64,000 nucleotides of DNA from DATATJ01 sp963789075 (GCA_963789075.1 CAWBJQ010000002.1:806001-870000); one strand, 5' to 3'; shown: positions 20,716-29,150, counted from the first letter of the stretch. Numbers and translations are program-made. Notes: generated by a model not told the origin, from the letters alone.

Positions 20716-21717
20716 GTGCAGACGCACTATTACAGTCAGCACGCGACGGCGCTGCGGTCAGAGCTCAGCTGTGCGCTCACGCGCGCGCAGATGGTCGCCT
20801 TTCACCGCAAGAACACGGGGCGCCACCTGCTCATCGCCGCCCGCCAGTTCGCCATCCTCGGCCTCGCCACGTGGGGACTCATCGCGATCGCGAATCCGTG
20901 GGTCTGGGTGCCGCTGGCGTTCGTACAAGGGTTCACCGTCTTCAATTTCACAGTGCTGCTGCACGAGGTCGTGCACCACACGGTCTTCGCGCATCGCCAG
21001 CCCGCATGGGAGCGCGCGCTCGGGTGGCTCTACGCGGTGCCGAGCGGGATCTCGGCGAGTCAGTTCACGCGGTGGCATCTGGATCATCACGCGGAACTCG
21101 GCTCGAGCGAGCACGATCCCAAACGCCATCATCTGTCGCCGAAGGTCAACGCCCGCTGGTACAAACTGCTGTACTGCTCGCCGGCGCTCTTTCCGATTTA
21201 TTTTCGCGCCGCGCGCAAGGAAAGCGTGACGTATCCGCCCGCGCTGCAGACGCGCATCGCGCGCGAGCGCCGGGTATCGATCGCGGCGCATCTCGCCGCG
21301 CTCGCCGCGATCTGGACGCTGTTCGGTGGAGGCGCCGCGCTGCGCGCGTACATCGTCCCCGTGTTCTTCGTCTTCCCGATCGCGTTCATGCTGAATCGCC
21401 TCGGGCAGCATTACGACATCGATCCGTCCGATCCCGCCAAGTGGGGCACGCTGATGCGCGGCCACTGGTTCTGGGATTTCGCGTTCCTCAACTCCAACTA
21501 CCATCTCGAGCACCATTACTTTGCCGGCGTGCCCTTCTATCGGCTCCCCGCGCTGCAGCGCGCCCTGGCGCCGTTCTACGACCGTCATGGGATGCGATGG
21601 CAGAGTTACTCCGGCCTGTTGTACGGATGGCTGATCGAAAATCGGGCGCCGCATACAGACTGGTCGCACGCCGAGGGACGCGCACCGGTGGCGCCTGCCG
21701 GCGCGCGGGTGCGTTAG
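20716..21717 (+). CDS. Membrane fatty acid desaturase family protein
   Basis: The protein has 333 residues, with four hydrophobic segments and the three histidine boxes of integral-membrane di-iron desaturases/hydroxylases: HEVVHH (about residue 82), WHLDHH (about 119) and NYHLEHH (about 264). The family inserts double bonds or hydroxyls into lipid acyl chains or carotenoids; the substrate cannot be told. The GTG start at 20716 follows a TACAAT -10-like box (20699-20704) at the end of the preceding repeat. It stands alone, flanked by repeats on both sides. Confidence 0.75.
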   Translation: MQTHYYSQHATALRSELSCALTRAQMVAFHRKNTGRHLLIAARQFAILGLATWGLIAIANPWVWVPLAFVQGFTVFNFTVLLHEVVHHTVFAHRQPAWERALGWLYAVPSGISASQFTRWHLDHHAELGSSEHDPKRHHLSPKVNARWYKLLYCSPALFPIYFRAARKESVTYPPALQTRIARERRVSIAAHLAALAAIWTLFGGGAALRAYIVPVFFVFPIAFMLNRLGQHYDIDPSDPAKWGTLMRGHWFWDFAFLNSNYHLEHHYFAGVPFYRLPALQRALAPFYDRHGMRWQSYSGLLYGWLIENRAPHTDWSHAEGRAPVAPAGARVR

Positions 21718-21722
21718 CGGTG

Positions 21723-21776
21723 TAGCGCGAAGGCTTTAGCCGAGCGCGAAGGCGCCGTTCGTCGGGCGGCTGAAGG
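21723..21776. repeat. Dispersed palindromic repeat, AAGGCTTNAGCCGAGC type
   Basis: The first 23 bases match 31186-31208 with one mismatch (core GCGAAGGCTTTAGCCGAGC). The complementary half is degraded here (GGCGGCTGAAG, 21766-21776). It is a different family from the CACGAAG elements. Confidence 0.6.
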
Positions 21777-21785
21777 GAGGCTCCT

Positions 21786-22553
21786 GTGCGTTGGCTGCTG
21801 CTTGTCGCGCTCGTCGGACTCGGTCAGGCGCCGGGTTTGTCGGGCCCACTCGACGTGTCGACGTTGAAGATCGGCGTGCCGGCGGCGGTCGCTGAGATCG
21901 ATCTCGGCAAGATCAAGGGTGAGCTCCGGGAGCTTGCATGGTCGCCCGACTTCACGCAGTTCTACCTTCAGACGGCCGACGGCGACAAGTCCGACGACAT
22001 CGTCCACCACTACACGATCGCGGCGAGCGGCGGCGCGCTCGCGCCGGCGCCGCAGCAGCCCGACTGGGCGGCCGACTACTGGCGCTTCAAATCCGATCGA
22101 TCCGCGCCAGGTCTTCCGGACCTCATGATCGACGTGAAGCAGACGCTGGAGAAGGTGAAGATCGGCACCGGGTCGGCGGGCGCCGCCGATCGCATGGGGC
22201 CGGGCGCCGACAACGTGAGCAGCTCCGGCAACGTCGAGCGTGCCGCGGAGGGCCAGCGGGAAAACGTCATCCGGCTCGTGCTCTTCGACGAACCGGTCAG
22301 CGTCTTTGTGAATCAGCGCGTGATCCCCGGGCTGCAGTTTGGCTGGGGACCCGCGTCCAGCGGCGCGATCGCATTCGTCAGCGAATCGGGCCGCATCGTG
22401 CTCCTCGACCAGCACAAGCACAAGCAGACGATTGCGGGCGTCAAGGATGCGCTCCTGCCGGCGTGGACGAAGGATGGGTCGCAGATTGCGTTCCTGGAGA
22501 AGAGCGGCCGCAAGAAGTACACGCTGATGACGGCCGCGGTCAACGCGCGGTGA
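21786..22553 (+). CDS. Secreted beta-propeller-like protein of unknown function
   Basis: The protein has 255 residues, with a short hydrophobic N-terminus (MRWLLLVALVGLGQA) consistent with a signal peptide. WD40/TolB-like repeats are visible (LRELAWSPDFTQFYLQTADG; LLPAWTKDGSQIAFLEKSG). TolB-like propellers mediate protein contacts in the periplasm, but this one is short and lacks the Pal-binding N-terminal domain, so it is left unnamed. GTG start with GGGAGG 10 bases upstream. Confidence 0.55.
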   Translation: MRWLLLVALVGLGQAPGLSGPLDVSTLKIGVPAAVAEIDLGKIKGELRELAWSPDFTQFYLQTADGDKSDDIVHHYTIAASGGALAPAPQQPDWAADYWRFKSDRSAPGLPDLMIDVKQTLEKVKIGTGSAGAADRMGPGADNVSSSGNVERAAEGQRENVIRLVLFDEPVSVFVNQRVIPGLQFGWGPASSGAIAFVSESGRIVLLDQHKHKQTIAGVKDALLPAWTKDGSQIAFLEKSGRKKYTLMTAAVNAR

Positions 22554-22563
22554 CCCTGAACAG

Positions 22564-22612
22564 CGAATCCCAAGTCCAAGAATCCCGAATCCCGAATCCC
22601 AAATCCCGATTC
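22564..22612. repeat. One-sided GAATCCC array
   Basis: At least five copies of a 7-base word (GAATCCC, AAATCCC, GATTCC variants) occur in direct orientation, with no inverted partner. Same word as the right arm of 20561-20697. Confidence 0.7.
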
Positions 22613-22635
22613 CGCGTGATACGCTTTCAGGAGCG

Positions 22636-23778
22636 ATGGATTTTCGTCTGACGGAAGAGCAGGAGCTGCTGCGCCGCAGCGTGCGCGAGTTCGCCGAAAT
22701 CGAGATGCGTCCCCACATCATGGAGTGGGACGACGCGCAGCACTTTCCGGCGGAGCTGATTCCCAAGCTCGCCGCGCTCGGCCTCCTTGGTATCCAGTTT
22801 CCCGAAGCCTATGGCGGCGCCGGCATGTCGGCGGTCGACTATTGCATCTGCATCGAGGAGCTCGCGCGCGTCGACCCGAGCGTGGCGTTGTCGGTTGCCG
22901 CGCACAACGGCCTCTGCTCGGCGCACATCGGGCTCTTCGGGACAGAGGAGCAGAAGCAGAAATATCTGGTGCCGCTGGCGCGCGGCGAAAAGATCGGCGC
23001 CTGGGGTCTCACCGAGTCGACCTCCGGCAGTGATGCCGCCGGCATGCGCACGACCGCCGTGCGCGCCGGCACCTGCTGGGTGCTGAACGGATCGAAAACG
23101 TTTACGACGCACGGGCGGGTCGGCGACATCATGGTCGCGATGGCGGTGACCGATCGCGCCGCGGGCAGCAAGGGCGTGTCGGCGTTCATCATCGAGAAGG
23201 GCACGCCCGGCCTAACACCCGGCAAAAAGGAAAACAAGCTGGGCATGCGCGCGAGCGACACCAGCGAGGTGATCTTCGAGAACTGCCGCATTCCAGCGGA
23301 TCAGCTGCTGGGCGAAGCGGGGCAGGGCTTCGTGAACACGATGCAGGTGCTCGACTCGGGGCGCATTGGCATCGCGGCGCTGGCGGTCGGCCTGGCCCAG
23401 GGCGCGTACGAGGCCGCGCTGCAATATGCGAAGGAGCGGCGCGCATTCGGCAAGACCATCAGCAGCTTCCAGGCAATTCAATGGAAGCTCGCCGACAACG
23501 CCACCCGGATCGAAGCGGCGCGGCTGCTGACGTACCGCTCCGCGTATCTCAAAGACCAGGGACGCCGGACGACCCTCGAGTCGGCCATGGCGAAGTTGTA
23601 CTCCAGCGAGATCGCCGTCAAGGCGGCCGACGACTGCGTCCAGATTCACGGAGGCTACGGGTTCGTGAAAGACTACCCGGCCGAAAAATTCTTCCGCGAC
23701 GTCAAGCTGACGACGATCGGCGAGGGTACGAGCGAGATCCAGCGGCTCGTGATCGCGCGCCAGCTCCTGGCCCGATGA
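22636..23778 (+). CDS. Acyl-CoA dehydrogenase
   Basis: FAD-dependent alpha,beta-dehydrogenation of acyl-CoA. The protein has 380 residues, the standard length. Motifs: FPEAYGGAGMSAVDY, LTESTSGSDAAGM (FAD/substrate contact), LNGSKTFTTHG, and C-terminal QIHGGYGFVKDYP with IGEGTSEIQRLVIAR. The glutamate of GEGTSE is the usual catalytic base of short-chain members. Neighbouring meaB and methylmalonyl-CoA epimerase genes suggest branched-chain or odd-chain acyl-CoA degradation leading to propionyl-CoA; that link is inferred from context. Confidence 0.9.
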   Translation: MDFRLTEEQELLRRSVREFAEIEMRPHIMEWDDAQHFPAELIPKLAALGLLGIQFPEAYGGAGMSAVDYCICIEELARVDPSVALSVAAHNGLCSAHIGLFGTEEQKQKYLVPLARGEKIGAWGLTESTSGSDAAGMRTTAVRAGTCWVLNGSKTFTTHGRVGDIMVAMAVTDRAAGSKGVSAFIIEKGTPGLTPGKKENKLGMRASDTSEVIFENCRIPADQLLGEAGQGFVNTMQVLDSGRIGIAALAVGLAQGAYEAALQYAKERRAFGKTISSFQAIQWKLADNATRIEAARLLTYRSAYLKDQGRRTTLESAMAKLYSSEIAVKAADDCVQIHGGYGFVKDYPAEKFFRDVKLTTIGEGTSEIQRLVIARQLLAR

Positions 23779-23881
23779 GAGCTCCCGACACCACAAGCCA
23801 CGCAGGAACCGCGGAGCCCGCGGCGATCCTGCATTCTGCGGATTCCACGCACGCTGCGTTGACCGGCATCACTGGCCGCCC

Positions 23882-24823
23882 GTGACGCCGACGCTCGCTG
23901 AACGTGTGCTGGCCGGCGATCCACGCGCGATCGCCCGCGCCATTTCCCTCATCGAAAACGAGGATCCGGCTAGCGCCGACGTGGTTCGCGGCATCTTCAG
24001 CCGGACCGGACGCGCATATCTGATCGGCGTCACTGGCCCGCCCGGAGCGGGGAAGAGCACGCTCGTCGATCGTCTGGTCACCGCAATGAGACGCACAGGC
24101 GCCACGCTGGGTGTGATCGCGGTGGACCCGACGAGCCCGTTCAGCGGGGGCGCCGTACTGGGCGACCGGCTGCGCATGCAGGCGCACGCCTCCGACGAAG
24201 GCGTCTTTATCCGGAGCATGGCCACCCGCGGGCATCTCGGCGGCCTCGCCCGTTCGACCGGCGATGCGGCGCTCGTTCTGGACGCCGCCGGGCGCGATCT
24301 GATCATCATCGAGACCGTCGGTGTCGGCCAGGACGAGGTCGACATCATCCGGACGGCGGACATCTCGATCGTCACCCTCGTCCCCGGCACCGGCGACGAG
24401 GTGCAGGCGCTGAAGGCCGGCATCATGGAAATCGCCGACATCTTCGTCGTCAACAAAGCCGATCGTGAGGGCGCGGATCGCCTGGTGTCCTCAGTGGAGG
24501 CGAATCTTGCGCTGCAGATGTACGCGGCTGATGAGTGGCGGCCACCGATCATCAAGACCGTGGCGACGACTGGCCAGGGCGTGCAGGAACTGGTGGACGC
24601 GATCGGGCAATTCCGCGCGCATTCGGAGCGCACGCAGGCGGCCCGGCGGCGCGCGCGCAGCGAATACCGGCTCCGCGAGCTGGTGGCGCACCGCTTCATG
24701 GATCATCTGGAGCGCGACGTGTTGACGCCGGGTGAGCTCGGATCGCTGGTCGACCGCATCGCCGCGCGCGAGATCGATCCATACACCGCGGCAGCCGATC
24801 TACTCAGGCGCGCTCTTGTCTGA
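23882..24823 (+). CDS. meaB: Methylmalonyl-CoA mutase-associated GTPase (MeaB/ArgK)
   Basis: G3E-family P-loop GTPase that guards B12 loading of methylmalonyl-CoA mutase. The protein has 313 residues. Walker A is GVTGPPGAGKSTLVD (about residues 47-61), followed by VIAVDPTSPFSGGAVLGDRLRM and the MeaB-typical IRSMATRGHLGGLA. Switch region IIETVGVGQDEVDI and base-recognition NKAD complete the G motifs. The mutase itself is not in the window. GTG start. It precedes the epimerase fusion gene, separated only by the triplicated hairpin block. Confidence 0.9.
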   Translation: MTPTLAERVLAGDPRAIARAISLIENEDPASADVVRGIFSRTGRAYLIGVTGPPGAGKSTLVDRLVTAMRRTGATLGVIAVDPTSPFSGGAVLGDRLRMQAHASDEGVFIRSMATRGHLGGLARSTGDAALVLDAAGRDLIIIETVGVGQDEVDIIRTADISIVTLVPGTGDEVQALKAGIMEIADIFVVNKADREGADRLVSSVEANLALQMYAADEWRPPIIKTVATTGQGVQELVDAIGQFRAHSERTQAARRRARSEYRLRELVAHRFMDHLERDVLTPGELGSLVDRIAAREIDPYTAAADLLRRALV

Positions 24824-24831
24824 CGGCAAGA

Positions 24832-25228
24832 GCCTTCATCACGAAGGCACGAAGAACACGAAGGCCACGAAGAATATTCGTACAAGAAGTGCTCCGGGAC
24901 CTCCATGGCATTCGTGACTTCGTGATAAAGAGATTGATGCAAAGAAAGCCATGCTGGATCACCTGATAGCAGGCGCCTGTCATCACGAAGGCAGGAAGAA
25001 ACACGAGGTCCACGAAAAGTATTCGTACCAACAAGTACTTCGTGATCTCCGTGCTCTTCGTGACTTCGTGATAAAGAGATTGATGCAATGAAAGCCATGC
25101 TGGATCACCTGATAGCAGGAGCCTTTCATCGCGGAGGCACGAAGAACACGAAGGCCACGAAAAATATTCGTACAACAAGCACTTCGTGATCTCCGTGCCC
25201 CTCGTGACTTCGTGATAAAGAGACTGAT
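24832..25228. repeat. Three tandem CACGAAG hairpins, each carrying a copy of the next gene's start
   Basis: Three units with periods of 146 and 144 bases. Each has a hairpin (left arms at about 24836, 24980 and 25126; right arms ending at about 24926, 25072 and 25216), then ATAAAGAGATTGATGCAATG-like DNA. In units 1 and 2 this is followed by a copy of the first codons of the epimerase gene (AAAGCCATGCTGGATCACC at 24945 and 25091). The unit-2 copy still has an ATG (25088) opening a short frame, MKAMLDHLIAGAF. This block fills the whole 408-base gap after meaB. Confidence 0.85.
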
Positions 25229-25231
25229 GAA

Positions 25232-26551
25232 ATGAAAGCCGTGTTGGATCACGTGGGGATCGCCGTCAAAGATCTCGGTGCCGCGCTCGCGTTTTACCGC
25301 GACGCGCTCGGCCTCGAGGTCGAAGCGCCGGAAGAGGTCGCGTCGCAGCGCGTGCGCGCGCACTTCCTTCCGGTCGGGGAGTCGAGCCTCGAGCTGCTCG
25401 AGGCGACCTCGCCCGACTCGTCGATTGCGAAGTACGTCGAGAAGAAGGGCCCCGGGCTGCATCACATCACGCTGCGCGTGGACGATATCGACGCCGCCAT
25501 CGCGCAGCTCACAGCGCACGGCGCGCGGATGATCGACGAACAGCCGCGGCCTGGGGCTGAAGGGTCGATGATCGCATTCGTGCACCCGGCTGCGACGCAC
25601 GGGGTGCTCGTCGAGCTGAAACAGGCGGGGGGCGGGGATCGGAGCTCAGGGATCAGGGATCAGGGGCCGCAAGGCTCGGAGGCGCCGCGCGTCGACGCCG
25701 TCCAGCGGTTCACCCTGGGCGACGTCGAGCTCATCTCGCTCTGTGACGGCTTCATTCGTCTCGACGGCGGCTCGATGTTCGGCACCGTTCCGAAGCCCCT
25801 GTGGGAGAAGAAGGCGCCATCGGATGCCCGCAACCGCATCACGCTCGCCATGCGTCCGCTCATCGTCCGCGGCGCGCGCACGATGATCATCGACGCGGGG
25901 CTGGGCGACAAGGAAAACGCGAAGTTCCAGGACATCTACGGCGTCGAGCGCGCGCGAAATCTCGACCACACCCTCGCCGAGGCCGGTCTGGCGGTGGACG
26001 ATATCGACATCGTGCTCGCCTCTCACCTGCACTTCGATCACGCAGGGGGCTTCACCAGGCGCGACGCGTCAGGCCGTCTGCGTCCACGCTTTCCACGCGC
26101 GCAGTACATCGTTCGGCGCGGCGAATGGGACGATGCCACGCATCCTCACGAGCGCAACCGCGCGAGCTACCTGCCGGACAATTACGTGCCCCTCGCCGAG
26201 GCTGGCGTGCTGCAGCTCGTCGACGACGATGCGACGATCATGCCTGGCGTGAGGGTCCGTCGGACCGGCGGGCACACGATGCACCACCAGATGGTGCTCA
26301 TCGAATCAGGTGGCAAGACTGCGGCCTTCGTCGCCGACATGATGCCGACGACGGCGCACCTGCCGGAGGCGTGGATCATGGGATACGACCTCTATCCGAT
26401 GGACACGCTGGCAGCCAAGAAGGCGTTTGTGCCGCGCGCCGTCGCGGAGGAGATCCTCGTGTTCTTCGAGCACGATCCGGCACTGGCTGCCGGGTACATT
26501 CGTGAGGTCGACGGGAAGCGCCGAATTGAGACGGCGTCGAGCCGACCGTGA
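25232..26551 (+). CDS. mce: Methylmalonyl-CoA epimerase fused to an MBL-fold hydrolase
   Basis: The protein has 439 residues. Residues 1-131 are a complete VOC-fold methylmalonyl-CoA epimerase (LDHVGIAVKDL, LGLEVEAPEEV, GLHHITLRVDD, FVHPAATHGVLVELKQ), which interconverts the (R) and (S) isomers. Residues about 155-430 are a metallo-beta-lactamase fold with HLHFDHAGG and GGHTMHHQMVLIESGG, resembling lactonase-like hydrolases. The joint (about residues 134-147) is Gly/Arg/Ser-rich and encoded by a GGGATCAG repeat, so two formerly separate genes may have been joined by loss of a stop in a repeat element. A frame lesion is not needed to explain it. Downstream of meaB. Confidence 0.85.
   Translation: MKAVLDHVGIAVKDLGAALAFYRDALGLEVEAPEEVASQRVRAHFLPVGESSLELLEATSPDSSIAKYVEKKGPGLHHITLRVDDIDAAIAQLTAHGARMIDEQPRPGAEGSMIAFVHPAATHGVLVELKQAGGGDRSSGIRDQGPQGSEAPRVDAVQRFTLGDVELISLCDGFIRLDGGSMFGTVPKPLWEKKAPSDARNRITLAMRPLIVRGARTMIIDAGLGDKENAKFQDIYGVERARNLDHTLAEAGLAVDDIDIVLASHLHFDHAGGFTRRDASGRLRPRFPRAQYIVRRGEWDDATHPHERNRASYLPDNYVPLAEAGVLQLVDDDATIMPGVRVRRTGGHTMHHQMVLIESGGKTAAFVADMMPTTAHLPEAWIMGYDLYPMDTLAAKKAFVPRAVAEEILVFFEHDPALAAGYIREVDGKRRIETASSRP
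25634..25666. repeat. GGGATCAG micro-repeat inside the fusion linker
   Basis: Direct copies of GGGATCAG/GGGATCGG words (core TCAGGGATCAGGGATCAGGG) lie in frame within the epimerase-MBL gene. The base composition and build match the intergenic arrays, not coding DNA on either side. Confidence 0.65.
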
Positions 26552-26575
26552 GATCATGTCTCCACTTTAAACTCT

Positions 26576-26653
26576 CCACCACAGAGGACACGGTGGACGC
26601 AGAGGAAAGATCCGTTCTGATCCGGATCGAACCTCCGTGTCCTCCGTGGTGAA
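26576..26653. repeat. CGGAGGACA-type hairpin
   Basis: The left arm CACCACAGAGGACACGG (26577-26593) and right arm CCTCCGTGTCCTCCGTGGTG (26632-26651) are inverted around a loop of about 40 bases. It ends 16 bases before the mtnP ATG. Sister elements sharing the word are at 29151, 43458 and 45095. Confidence 0.8.
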
Positions 26654-26668
26654 AGGTTTCAGCACATC

Positions 26669-27529
26669 ATGTCCATTCAAATCGGGATCATCGGCGGCAG
26701 CGGTCTGTACGAGATGACGGAGCTGACCGACCGTGAAGAACGCGTCATCGCGACGCCCTTCGGCGAGCCGTCCGCGCCGTATGTGATCGGCACCCTGCGC
26801 GGCAAGCGGGTGGCGTTTCTGCCGCGCCACGGCCTTGGGCATCGTCTCCTGCCCTCGGAGCTCAATTTCCGCGCGAACATCTACGGCTTCAAGCTGCTCG
26901 GCGTGGAGCGGATCCTGTCGGCGAGCGCCGTCGGGAGCCTCAAGCAGGAATACAAACCGCTCGACATCCTGGTCCCCGATCAGTTTTTCGATCGCACGAA
27001 GGGGCGCATCAGCACGTTCTTCGGCCGCGGCATCGTCGCGCACGTGGCGTTTGCGCACCCGTTGTGCGGCGAGCTGTCGGCGGTCGCCGCCGCATCCGCG
27101 GAATCCGTCGGCGCGACCGTGCATCGCGGCGGCACCTACGTGAACATGGAAGGGCCGCAGTTCTCGACGCTTGCCGAGTCGAAGCTGTATCGCTCCTGGG
27201 GGATGGACGTCATCGGGATGACGAACCTGCAGGAGGCGAAGCTCGCGCGCGAAGCGGAGATCTGCTACGCGACGATCGCCCTGGTGACCGACTACGACTG
27301 CTGGCATCCCGATCACGATTCGGTGACGGTCGAACTGATCATCAACAACCTGATGCAGAACGCCGTGACCGCGCAGAAAACGATCGCCGACGCGGTCGGC
27401 CGCCTCGACGACGCTCGCACGTGCGGCTGCAAGGACGCGCTCGCGACGGCGATTATCACGCGGCCCGAGCTCGTTCCCGATCAGACGAAGCGGGAGCTCG
27501 CGCCGATTATTGGGAAGTACATGAAATAG
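26669..27529 (+). CDS. mtnP: S-methyl-5'-thioadenosine phosphorylase
   Basis: The protein has 286 residues and belongs to the trimeric purine nucleoside phosphorylase class. Motifs: IGIIGGSGLYEM (phosphate loop), FLPRHGLGHRLLPSELNFRAN, ASAVGSLKQEY, and the substrate motif YVNMEGPQFSTLAESKLYR. MTAP-type DYDCWHP favours methylthioadenosine over inosine/guanosine. It phosphorolyses MTA to adenine and 5-methylthioribose-1-phosphate in methionine salvage. A PfkB-type kinase lies downstream beyond the four-helix-bundle gene, possibly another purine-salvage step. Confidence 0.85.
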   Translation: MSIQIGIIGGSGLYEMTELTDREERVIATPFGEPSAPYVIGTLRGKRVAFLPRHGLGHRLLPSELNFRANIYGFKLLGVERILSASAVGSLKQEYKPLDILVPDQFFDRTKGRISTFFGRGIVAHVAFAHPLCGELSAVAAASAESVGATVHRGGTYVNMEGPQFSTLAESKLYRSWGMDVIGMTNLQEAKLAREAEICYATIALVTDYDCWHPDHDSVTVELIINNLMQNAVTAQKTIADAVGRLDDARTCGCKDALATAIITRPELVPDQTKRELAPIIGKYMK

Positions 27530-27668
27530 GTTCGTGGGTTCGACAGGTTCGCGAGGTTCGAGGGGTTCGCGAGGTTCGCGAGGTTCGAGAGGTTCAAGCT
27601 TCGCGAGGTTCGAGAGGTTCGCGAGGTTCGGTCGGTTTGCCAGGTTTGATAGGTTCGCAGGGTTCGGC
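27530..27668. repeat. Left array of GGTTCGNNN 9-mers
   Basis: About fifteen consecutive 9-base units begin one base after the mtnP stop. Consensus is GGTTCG plus three variable bases (mostly CGA, AGA). The units become more divergent towards the four-helix gene. They are the reverse complement of the array at 28091-28195. Confidence 0.9.
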
Positions 27669-27671
27669 AGA

Positions 27672-28070
27672 TCATTTGTCGCCTGCGTTGATTCGTGGTT
27701 CTGGTGCGGTGGCTCTCAGCAAATACCTTGTGAGGCTGGTATTGGCTTTCAGCGCTCGCAGGCAGAGACGAACGAGGCGCTCGTGGTCTGATTCGGCCAG
27801 GTAGTCCCTGGCGAGCGCTTCGTGCAGTTGATCCTTCGTCTCAGCCAATGACCCGGCGGCGATGCGGAGGAAGCGAACGAATGCTCGTGGATAATAACGA
27901 CCGAAGCCTTCGGCGACATTGCGCGGAGCAGACCGCGAGGATTCTCGAATTTGATCGCAGAACTTGAAATCCCTGACCGCCGGCGCCTTTGCAGTAAATT
28001 CGAAGATTTCCTGCTGCAGGTCGTACGCGAGCCGCCAGGCAATAAGATCTTCGAAGCGTCGCACTCCCAT
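27672..28070 (-). CDS. Four-helix-bundle protein (S23 / IVP type)
   Basis: The protein has 132 residues, nearly all helical. The family pattern is clear: MGVRRFEDLIAWRLAYDLQ at the N-terminus, then FCDQIRESSRSAPRNVAEGF, then YPRAFVRFLRIAAGSLAET, and a C-terminal helix with LVRLCLRALKANTSLTRYL. This family is known from intervening sequences in 23S rRNA genes and from the related Avd accessory protein of diversity-generating retroelements, but free-standing members have no settled function. Here it lies in the loop between two large inverted arrays, with 3 bases to the left array and about 20 to the right. ATG at 28070 was chosen to match the family N-terminus. Confidence 0.85.
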   Translation of the reverse strand: MGVRRFEDLIAWRLAYDLQQEIFEFTAKAPAVRDFKFCDQIRESSRSAPRNVAEGFGRYYPRAFVRFLRIAAGSLAETKDQLHEALARDYLAESDHERLVRLCLRALKANTSLTRYLLRATAPEPRINAGDK

Positions 28071-28090
28071 GCAAAGCGCCGAAGCATAAA

Positions 28091-28195
28091 GCGAACCAGC
28101 GAACAGCGAACAGCGAACTAGCGAACTAGCGAACCTAGCGAACCCAGACGAACCCAACGAACCCAACGAACCCAACGAACCCAACGAACCCAAGT
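28091..28195. repeat. Right array of CGAACC words
   Basis: About twelve units. The distal five are regular 9-mers (ACGAACCCA); those nearest the four-helix gene are 7-9 bases (GCGAACTA, GCGAACAG). They are reverse complements of the left array core GGTTCG. The array ends directly at the PfkB kinase ATG (28196), leaving no Shine-Dalgarno sequence. Confidence 0.9.
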
Positions 28196-29143
28196 ATGAA
28201 AATCGTCGTGACCGGCTCGATCGCCTTCGACTACCTGATGTCGTTTCCGGGAAAGTTCACCGAACACTTTCTGCCGGACCACATGGACCGCATCAGCCTC
28301 AGCTTTCTAGTCGACTCGATGGACAAACGGCGCGGCGGATGCGCGCCCAACATTGCGTACACGCTCGCGCTCCTTGGCGAGCGGCCGTTGCTGATGGCGA
28401 CGGCCGGCGAAGACTTTGGCGATTACCGGCAGTGGCTGGACGCGACCGGTATCGACACGTCGCTCGTGCAGCAGGTCGACGGCAAGTTTTGCGCGTCGTT
28501 CTTCTGCAGCACCGATCAGCACAACAATCAGATCGCGTCGTTCTACACAGGCGCGATGGCGCATGCCGCCGAGCTCTCGTTCCGGACCGTGAAAGACTGC
28601 GGGCTCGCGATCGTCTCGCCGAACGATCCTGCGGCGATGGTGCAGTACTCTGAAGAATGCCGGACGATGGGCATCCGCTACATTTTCGATCCCGGCCAGC
28701 AGTGCGCGCGGATGTCCGGCGACGAGCTGAATGCGGGGCTCGTCGGCGCGACGATCGTGATCTGCAACGACTACGAATTCGAGCTGTTGCGGCAGAAGGC
28801 CGGCGTCAGCGAAGTGGGGATCCTGAGCCACAGCGAAGCGCTCGTCATTACGCGCGGCGAACAGGGATCCTCGGTCTACACAGGTGCGGGTCGTGTGGAC
28901 ATCCCGGCGGTCCCGCCGCACCGGATCGTCGATCCGACCGGCGTCGGCGACGCGTTTCGCGGCGGCTTCATGAAAGGACTCGCGCTCGAATTGCCATACG
29001 ACGTGTCAGCGCGGCTGGGCAGCGTCGCGGCGGCATACGCCCTCGAGCACCTCGGCGGCCAGAGCCACGCGTACACCTGGGACGAGTTTCGCAAGAGATA
29101 CGAGGACCACTTCGGCTCTCTACCGAAAGACGCTTCTCGCTGA
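28196..29143 (+). CDS. PfkB-family sugar/nucleoside kinase
   Basis: The protein has 315 residues and a ribokinase fold. The N-terminus (KIVVTGSIAFDYLMSFPGKF) and GGCAPNIAYTLALLG mark the substrate side. The C-terminal signature DPTGVGDAFRGGFMKGL contains the catalytic Asp and anion hole. Bacterial homologues of this subtype are often annotated adenosine kinase, and the nearby MTA phosphorylase would fit nucleoside salvage. Substrate specificity is not proven by sequence. The 5' untranslated region consists of the CGAACC array. Confidence 0.8.
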   Translation: MKIVVTGSIAFDYLMSFPGKFTEHFLPDHMDRISLSFLVDSMDKRRGGCAPNIAYTLALLGERPLLMATAGEDFGDYRQWLDATGIDTSLVQQVDGKFCASFFCSTDQHNNQIASFYTGAMAHAAELSFRTVKDCGLAIVSPNDPAAMVQYSEECRTMGIRYIFDPGQQCARMSGDELNAGLVGATIVICNDYEFELLRQKAGVSEVGILSHSEALVITRGEQGSSVYTGAGRVDIPAVPPHRIVDPTGVGDAFRGGFMKGLALELPYDVSARLGSVAAAYALEHLGGQSHAYTWDEFRKRYEDHFGSLPKDASR

Positions 29144-29150
29144 AGAAGCC

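Noticed and set aside
24832..25228. Small protein genes encoded by hairpin arms (ITKSRRARRSR-type peptides)
   Set aside because: These frames arise from the CACGAAG word itself, occur at every copy, and have no consistent start or binding site.
27530..27668. CRISPR array
   Set aside because: Units are contiguous 9-mers with no unique spacers and no cas genes nearby.
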